Positions 57,000 through 64,000 of a stretch of 64,000 nucleotides of DNA are shown here, one piece after another. The position numbers and the translations under genes were made by a program. Location: the NCBI RefSeq assembly GCF_032854445.1, contig NC_088300.1:3656001-3720000 (forward strand), read 5' to 3'. Source of the DNA: Liolophura sinensis. Lineage: Eukaryota; Mollusca; Polyplacophora; Chitonida; Chitonidae. The notes under the pieces were generated by a model that searched no databases, had not been told where the DNA came from, and saw only the letters and a list, made by a program, of their open reading frames with translations. Numbering within the stretch: the stretch's first letter is position 1; each line of letters begins with the position of its first letter.

Positions 57000-58385
57000 A
57001 ATTGTTAATGTCCATCACAAAGTCTTTTGCCCACACCGGCGGGTGCCTAATTCTTCGACTACCAGCCCTCGGGTTTGGAGTAACCGCCGGTGCAGGTTAT
57101 GTACTCTGCGCAGTCACTTTCCATTACCCTGAAAATCTGAAATTTTTGAACCATTTTGACCATTTCCCCTTTCAGTAAAAGAGCTTGGAATTGGTCCATG
57201 GTACAAAAGAGAGATGACTTTCAGTCCATTTTTTGCCACTTCTTAACACATAAGTATGTGAGTCGATAAGTTTCACTATTTTTATAGGGCCAGAAAATTT
57301 ACTTTCCCCTTTTGGTGTGTGCTAGGGTTTCTTGATTCTAACCAATGTACCAGCTGTAATTACAGGGAACGTGGTTTCACACAGTGACGTCTGTCAAATC
57401 CCTCTTTCGATCGAATTTGTCACTGTTCCACGCCCATGTAGTAGCATGGACGGCGATTCGCCTGTTGTCGCTTGCCACGTTAAAAAATGCGGTTAAAATG
57501 CGATTCAGGCGTCCAACCTCGTCGTTTCCTTCAGGATGGTATACAGCCGAAAATCTCTGTCTGGTATTACGCTTTCGGAGGGTAAACTTTCAAATTTCTC
57601 GCAGATTAATTGAGGACCGCTGTCCGTTACGATTTCATCCGAGTAGCCTTCTCTGCTAAAAATAGTACTAGAATGGAAATTGTTGTTTTGGACATGATAT
57701 CGGACGTAAAGGCAACTTCTGGCCGTGTACTTCTGTAGTCAGTTATAAATATCATGTATGTCTCGTTAACTGGCGCGCTGAAATTAGGGCCTACAAAATC
57801 TAGTTCGAGTTTTTGCCAGGGTTTCCCCGCAATCGGAACGGACTGCATCAGTGCAACGCACGTAACCCAGGATTAGTCAACTAATTGACATGTTACACAG
57901 TTACGTATGGCCTCCTGGACCTGTGTTCATTTTAGGCCACCAATATAAATCATGTAAGCGTACTTTCGTTCGCACAATGCTCTGACGGTTTTCACGAGCA
58001 CATTTAATCAACCGTAGTGTCAGAGAAGATAGCGCCACCATCCTCCCCCAGCCAAAGATCACGCCGTTATGAACAGAAAGTTCGTCTCTGATATGAAAGT
58101 ATGGCTGCAAATCGGGTTGCACATGCTTCTCTGCAGTCGGCCATCCCTGGCTAATTACCAAAATCAACCGCGAGCAAACTGAATCCCGATCAGTTGTTTC
58201 GATTAATTCAGCCTGAGTAACAACGTTCGTTGAATCGTCTACTCCGATTACACAGACTTCATAGCAGTCGTCCTCATCCAACGCTTGGCCTACTGTCTCA
58301 CTCGGTAGTCGTGATACGACACCAGCCACCTTACAGGACGTTTCAAGTTTGTATTCAACCGTGTAATTATAGTTGAATAAACGTG
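57000..58385 (-). pseudogene. Ty3/Gypsy RNase H tail and integrase remnant
   Basis: The frame that begins in gag continues without a stop into YNYTVEYKLETSCKVAGVVS with RLP (the end of RNase H) and then the integrase N-terminal domain (HIRDELSVHNGVIFGW, VRTKVRLHDLYWWPKMN). Its zinc-binding histidines are lost. The catalytic core follows at 57627-57848 (PWQKLELDFVGP, ITDYRSTRPEVAFT) and about 57400-57650 (EGYSDEIVTDSGPQ). The pol C-terminus near 57000-57060 reads VWAKDFVMDINN in a shifted frame. No protease or reverse transcriptase motifs were found. Confidence 0.7.
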
Positions 58386-58469
58386 CACTGGAAGTAGGAT
58401 GCCTAGTTTTGGTGCACAGAACTTTATTGTCCACCTCTGGGCTTGTTACTCCATGAACTTTGGCATTGG

Positions 58470-59000
58470 ACTTACGGAAAACTACAGCCTTGTGGCTTTT
58501 AAGTCTGCAGGATTTGCACTTAGCGTTTTTGGCAAGGCATTTACGGGCATTGGCCAGGTGTCGATTTGATCTACAGCGGTGGCAACGTCTGTGTGCATTT
58601 TCTGTACATTTTTGCTGTGGGTTAGCTGTGTAATTTCCCTGAGGTTTGTCCTGGGGCTGTGATTTAGAGCTGTTGTAACGTACCTCAGCGCAGGATGAAG
58701 CCACACTGGAGCCAGTGAGCGTTTGGGCCTCATTCAGAGCGGACTCAACTGAACGATTTGAATTGGTTTTGAAACCAATTTCAGTCCGTAATCTCTCTCT
58801 GATTGGAAGTTTTTTAGATCAGCTGATCGCCTATCATCTCGTCTTGTAATGTCCCAAAATCACATGTAGGCGCTAGCTCACGCAGTGCGGCAATGTAGGG
58901 ACCTACCGTCTCATGAGCGTACTGTGCTCGCTGGCGAAAACGATGACATGGAGTAACTACGTTGGCCACTGGAGAAAAATGCTTCTTTAATGCCGTCACA
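58470..59000 (-). pseudogene. Ty3/Gypsy gag remnant
   Basis: The capsid part at 58814-58999 (KKHFSPVANVVTPCHRFRQR, then YIAALRELAPTCDFG) matches Gypsy Gag. A double zinc-knuckle-like block follows at about 58490-58595: CHRCRSNRHLANARKC and CKSCRLKSHKAVVF. The second knuckle has lost its last cysteine. A stop or frame break separates the two parts. Confidence 0.7.
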
Positions 59001-59677
59001 GTAGTTTCGTTGGAATTTTACCCTGGGGAGGGAGGAAGGGTGTAATAGATTCTTTGGCCTTCTGCACAGAGAATTAAGTCAAACGGCAGTCTTTCTCTCA
59101 TTGCTTACTCCATTTGTACCCGACCATCAAATAGTTATTAAACAATCGCTGCCAATGCGGCCAGGGTATGGTGGAGTCACCAGGTGAATTGAGAAATTGA
59201 ACAGGTGAGTCAATCCTCAAATCGTAAATAATGAACAAATCAGAAAGTTTGTAGCAGAAATTTTAACTTAACTTACTGTCTGTGAACTGTAGTAAATTCT
59301 TACGTGATCTTCGTCGCCAAATATGGCTTTTTGAATGAGAGAAAAACACCGTAAATAGGAGAGAGACAGGACGTGTATTCTGTTGTCATCAACATGGAGG
59401 CAGCTCTCCTTTGCAATCACGTCGTCAAGTAGGACCGCGCGAGGACAAAGGTCAACAGGTAGTGAGGCTAAGCCTAAAGAAGCCTACGTGCATTGCACAG
59501 GCTCCAAATGTTAAGCTTGTCTAATGGTCGCAGGGATGACTCCAGTGGTCTCCAGGCACCCGTTTAAAACTGCCTAGCTGCAGATGCACGGTTAGGGTAT
59601 TCTTGGTTCAGGTCGTAGCCTTTGGAGGGGTTGTGCTGGTGGTTTTGAGCCCTAGTAAATGTTTACAAAATTACAAT

Positions 59678-59840
59678 ATTTATTTATTTATTTATTTGAT
59701 TGGTGTTTTACGCCATACTCAAGAATATTTCACTTATACGACGGCGGCCAGCATTATGGTGGGAGGAAACCGGGCAGAGGCCGGTGGAAACCCACGACCA
59801 TCCGCAGGTTGCTAGCACACCTTCCCAAGTAAGGCCGGAG
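59678..59840 (-). mobile_element. SINE-B 3' fragment with target-site duplication
   Basis: 5'-truncated after CTCCGGCCTTACTTGGGAAG on the minus strand, with intact V-type core and AATAAATAAATA tail. Flanked by ACAAAATTACAAT at 59665-59677 and 59841-59853. High similarity to the family consensus suggests it is among the younger copies. Confidence 0.92.
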
Positions 59841-59853
59841 ACAAAATTACAAT

Positions 59854-60800
59854 AGGATTGTTGTACAACTACATTCGGTCTCAGTTCTGAAACAAATGAA
59901 AATAAATCTACGCACCACTGAGTCTGATTTAGACATCTGACTGTCGCTGGATTGTGTGCTTCAGTTTTGTAGCGGTGGCTCCTAAGTTGAAAGCAGTGCT
60001 GACCTAGTTATCGCGGACGCCAAAGAAAGCCCCACGGCTTGAACACGGCTTTTCAATAATTTTACTGTATTTTATAAAAGAAAACAGAAAAAACATCCCT
60101 TGTATGCGAGAAAGATGCGAGAAGCAGCAAAATTTAAATTCTTCAGCTGTAATTAAATCTGAGGAAAAATTATCTTGTAAGATTTAATTAACTTTAAGCG
60201 TTGTGCGGTGGAATGCCGTTTTCTCATTCCCACATATCTTTGACATCCTTAATGAATTTTGTACTAACTCTTATATTTGTTATTTAGAAACTGCTGACTA
60301 AACGTTAAAATGAACGACAAAAAATGCATTTGGGGAAGGCCTGTGTGATTTGGGCTAAGACGGTATGCTACTCTCTGACACAATTTGTGATACCGTCGTT
60401 GAATATTACACCGCTTGTAAACCAACTGATTTTACATCTGTGGTGGTTCGTAAATGATATAGACCTGTCGCACACCATTTTGTGAACTAAAAACTAACTA
60501 AATTGTAAACGATCTCAAACTGATGTCTTATGCAGTAGTTCTGTGTTATCATATGTCCCTTCATGGGATGAATGCGTAATGGCTACGTCACAGCTTATGC
60601 CGCGCTAGGAGTTTAATTGGATAAAATTCTCAAGATGGCTGCCTCGACTCACACCAGCTATTTGTGCAGTATTGTTCTACATGCTATTCGGTGAAATCTC
60701 ATTAAAGCAATAGTCTGATACTTTTTAGAAAGCTGGAATATCCTGCTTTTGATTGAAAAATGTTTTAGCCAGGTGCTGTCTTGTTCCTTAATCACACTGA
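59854..60800. other. Intergenic DNA without recognised gene
   Basis: Nothing recognised. Confidence 0.35.
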
Positions 60801-60803
60801 GAG

Positions 60804-61015
60804 CGGGCCATGGCTGATTGGTTAAGACGCTAGAGTAGATGAGGTGAGCTGTCAACTCCTGCCTATAACCGGGACCTTGGTGGCGATAAGTTGTCCATGC
60901 ATCACACATGGGAATAAAAGTATGTAAGTGACTTGTCAAATACCGGTGGTTTACCCCCAGACACTCCAGTTTTCCTCCATCCATACAACTGACTTCAATG
61001 CAAAAAACCGTCTAT
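60804..61015 (+). mobile_element. Possible third tRNA-derived SINE (V-like core)
   Basis: CCATGGCTGATTGGTTAAGACGC resembles a tRNA A box. About 130 bp later TTTACCCCCAGACACTCCAG and TTTTCCTCCATCC resemble a V-type core. The tail is not clear. Distinct from SINE-A and SINE-B. Confidence 0.45.
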
Positions 61016-61324
61016 AAGGGTCCTCCTGGTGTGATATTTCTACAAATCTGTAGAAATTTTCAACAACTGTGGTATGTAGGAGATGAAACGCTTTCTACAT
61101 GTACAACCTGGCCTACAATACTGTTTTACAACATAATTACAAAGTATTGGAAAAGGTGCAAGTGTTGGGACAAAACTACAGTCAAGCACAATTTGAGGAT
61201 TTCAGTCAAATATCACTTACATGGATACTATTAATATGGGTGGTGTCACGTAATTGGTCTTAAGTCCGTTTTCACTATTGAAGTATAGTTTTACATATTT
61301 TACCTGGCTTACAGTGCAAGACCA

Positions 61325-61636
<312 letters not shown>

Positions 61637-63214
61637 ACCAATCAAAACAGAAGTATTACAAACAAATAATGGGTGAGGTTGCGGGGAGCAGGAGCACCTG
61701 CACTATCACCCCCTACCCCAACCCACCCTCACCCACCCCTGCCCCTCCTAAATTGTTCATGTTGAAAAGATGGTTCTTTATTGAATTGAATCACTACCAT
61801 TGGGAAAAACATGCTCAAGCTTAAAATTTCTCTAACCTGTTCTTCCATGTAGGTTGGCCGAACGAGAAATAATCCATGGTAATACACAAATGGGCAAAAA
61901 CACGGCATTGTCAGGTTCTACCCTGCTGTGGCCACCATTTCGATTTCTTATAGGCACCTGATCAGTGTGGCTACTGAAAAATATCATCAAGGGGAATAAT
62001 TCCTGCACTCATCCATACATCTCTTTGCATTTAGGCTGATAAAAGTTATTTCCCCAAAGTCGATAGTGTACGTTCATAATAATGTCCTAAATGCAGCACG
62101 ATGGAGGGAGACCACTAACTGCTATGGTACAGGCTCGGAAAATGGGATTATTTTCCATGAAGACATGACTGGCATGGACCCTTTCAGTTCAGGAAACTCC
62201 CACCACGCTAATTAACTAAGAGGCAACAGCATGGAGGTTGATTTGTGATAGTGAAGTTTAGAAGAAAAGACAACACTAGACCAAAATATAATTATGCATC
62301 GATTAAGTATTCCATAGAAAGTTTTGTTCAAGACGCAAAAGCGGTTATATTGTCTTTCAACAAATGCTCACATAAGGCTCTTTGACAGTTGTCCTACTTC
62401 TTCAACCTTTTCAATCGCCTCTGCAAACCAATAGTTTGAAACATTCCGACAGAACTGTGGGGTGTAGAGAAGCCATTTGCAATTTGCAATTTATGAAACA
62501 ATGAAATCATTTTAGCATTATTTTCATAATGATTGTATGCATAAATTTCACTGAAAAATAGCTTTAATGGCTGAAAAAGTTGAAGATTTACCGTAGCTAC
62601 TACATGAGTGACACCTCCACCATATGTTGTACAGGAATCCTTTCACCTGATGAATACTGAGTAAGTCTATTATCATTATACCCTTTGATCACGTGACTAA
62701 AGAAGAGCAATGTGATAGGCATCGAAGATTTTAGCATAAACCAGAGTTCAAGTAAACACAGAATATGCCTGAACAAATACATTTGTCTGAAATTTATAAA
62801 AGAATACCAGCGCAGCATTGTGATTAACGGAAAAGTAGTTCATGAGTATTGATATTAGGTTTTAGTATTAAAGTACTAAATCAATCATAAGAGAAGCCAA
62901 GCAAAAATATTAAAATGATATGAAGGACACCCCGAGGGAACAAAGTTAAGACCACGGGTTCAAATAGATTTACGACGGTTAACACTACTTTAACCAATAC
63001 AGGTGAAGAGTCCTCAAAAACAAAAGTACAATTTTCCTGAGGTGATAATATTCTTTGCTGAATCAGGTAAATGTGACGTCCAGTAACACCGTTATGCTGT
63101 AATGATGGCATTTCAAAGTATGACGGCATTTGTAGCTGTACGTCAGAGATGGGTGACGCCAAGTGTTCTTGCGTGATGTCACACCAGGCAAAATTGGAAA
63201 CGCCAGAAAACGCC
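61637..63214. other. Intergenic DNA without recognised gene
   Basis: AT-rich. Small open frames at 62600-62818 and 62881-63162 have no recognisable domain. Confidence 0.35.
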
Positions 63215-63286
63215 AGAATTGCAGTGTATTAAAACCACTGTCATTCTTCGAAAAAAATGACAGTGGTTTTAATACACTGCAATTCT
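63215..63286. repeat. Perfect 31-bp inverted repeat (hairpin)
   Basis: Left arm 63215-63245 (AGAATTGCAGTGTATTAAAA...), 10-base loop CTTCGAAAAA, right arm 63256-63286. All 31 pairs match. Transcription of either strand would give a hairpin of microRNA-precursor-like size, but there is no sign of conservation or transcription. Confidence 0.95.
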
Positions 63287-63479
63287 TGTACAATTTATGA
63301 AAACCATTCAGGTCTCCGTCCTTATCATTGAACCCTGCTTTTAAGATATCGAGTTTTTACACTGTGGTAGCTCTTGAAACAGTAACCTGAAAATTAAACA
63401 TGAAACATTCTCACATTTTTTACACATGTATGTATGTGAAAAAAAAAAAACATTGCACATGGAAATCAATGCAGCGGGT

Positions 63480-63985
63480 GTGTAGAAATGAACAAATGTA
63501 GACTCATCATTACATCTGTACTCAACAACCAAAAATCAAAGCTGCAAAACAATTGGAGCCTAGACACAACGTTCACGTTGATCTATATAGCAGATATCAG
63601 AGAACGGGCAATCGGGTTACCATGGAAATCTGTCGAAATGGACAGATTTCACGTCACATGTTCACCTGTGTATCTATTAAATATCCACCAAGAGCATGGA
63701 AAACAATTGGAGTTGTAGCCCGTACACGAAGTTATCTGTATACATCATAACTAAGATAGCATATCTAACTATGCAGTAGATATCAGGAAAATGACAACGT
63801 GATTACCACTGCAATCTGGTTATCATGTCAACTACCGAAATAGCCAAATGTGAGTCGTGACACATCATCACATCTGTAGCTATGTATCCACTAAAAATTA
63901 AACCTGCATGTAGGAAACAACTGGATTAGTAGCACAAAACCATATCTTAATTTATGTAGTATATAAAGGATGATGGCACGCATTT
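63480..63985. repeat. Dispersed repeat in diverged tandem copies
   Basis: About three partial copies of a unit with GGTTACCATGGAAATCTG, AAATGTGAGTCGTGACACATC and CTGTATCTATGTA...AAATGAAAGCTGCA-like strings (around 63500, 63610-63710 and 63800-63960). A further copy occurs at about 13960-14090. Family not identified. Confidence 0.5.
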
Positions 63986-64000
63986 TCAATACTATTCTGT

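Larger units (their letters stand above)
56540..59530 (-). mobile_element. Decayed Ty3/Gypsy element lacking reverse transcriptase
   Basis: Minus-strand order: LTR-like sequence (about 59340-59530), a primer-binding region with ATTTGGCGACGAAGATC (about 59312-59330), gag, RNase H tail, integrase, pol C-terminus, polypurine tract (GAGGGGAAAT at 56732-56741), then LTR starting TGTGGCATCC at 56731. The two LTR-like stretches share CTCTCCTACTTTACGGTGTT and CACGTGATTATAAAGG with differences. The TTTGGCGACGA string is typical of Mag-like Gypsy elements. The element is broken by many stops. Confidence 0.65.

Overview
The window is animal nuclear DNA, most probably from a mollusc. Exons are short, lie between GT/AG introns and are widely spaced. 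Most of the sequence is repeats, including two abundant tRNA-derived SINE families, one of which carries a V-type core of the kind reported from molluscs. The species assignment is an inference; no prokaryotic organisation is visible.

Three host genes can be supported. (1) At the left edge, on +, are the last two coding exons of a SMOC-type secreted calcium-binding protein (548-713 and 1321-1397). (2) On -, between 33498 and about 40574, is a five-exon DNAJC4-like J-domain membrane protein. Its exon phases all match, it has an intact HPD motif and one membrane segment. (3) On +, between 43097 and 52272, is an opsin of the RGR/retinochrome/peropsin type. It keeps the retinal-binding lysine but has unusual signature motifs, and its TM1-TM2 exon could not be found. 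A decayed C2H2 zinc-finger fragment lies at about 44960-45230 (-), inside the opsin's first intron.

The rest is mobile and tandem DNA. From 4830 to 5170 is a reverse-transcriptase end. From 6476 to 9085 are two large minisatellites (37 bp and 32 bp). Around 12.3 kb is a LINE endonuclease piece split by a SINE. From 14.8 to 22.7 kb is a decayed BEL/Pao LTR retrotransposon with at least three SINEs and an 843-bp inverted-repeat element nested in it. More LINE reverse-transcriptase pieces follow at 22.7 and 25.3 kb. A 57-bp coding-like minisatellite (28.1 kb) precedes a pair of inverted duplicate segments (28.4-29.4 and 30.8-32.2 kb). At 53.4-54.2 kb is a Ty3/Gypsy-like gag remnant (+). From 56.5 to 59.5 kb is a decayed Ty3/Gypsy element (-) that has lost its reverse transcriptase. 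From 61.3 to 61.6 kb is a long (CT)n/(TA)n tract. A perfect 31-bp hairpin lies at 63.2 kb.

SINE names used here: 'SINE-A' has a tRNA head, a core of about 250 bp and a (CACT)n-like tail. 'SINE-B' has a tRNA head, a V-type core (GTTTCCTCCCACC) and a CACCAATCAAATAAATAAA tail, and resembles the molluscan RUDI/V-SINE group. Several copies have clear target-site duplications. The three introns nearest the 3' end of the DNAJC4-like gene each hold a minisatellite. One of these arrays (53 bp, about 21 units) is an expansion of a SINE-B tRNA head and is enclosed by that SINE's apparent target-site duplication.
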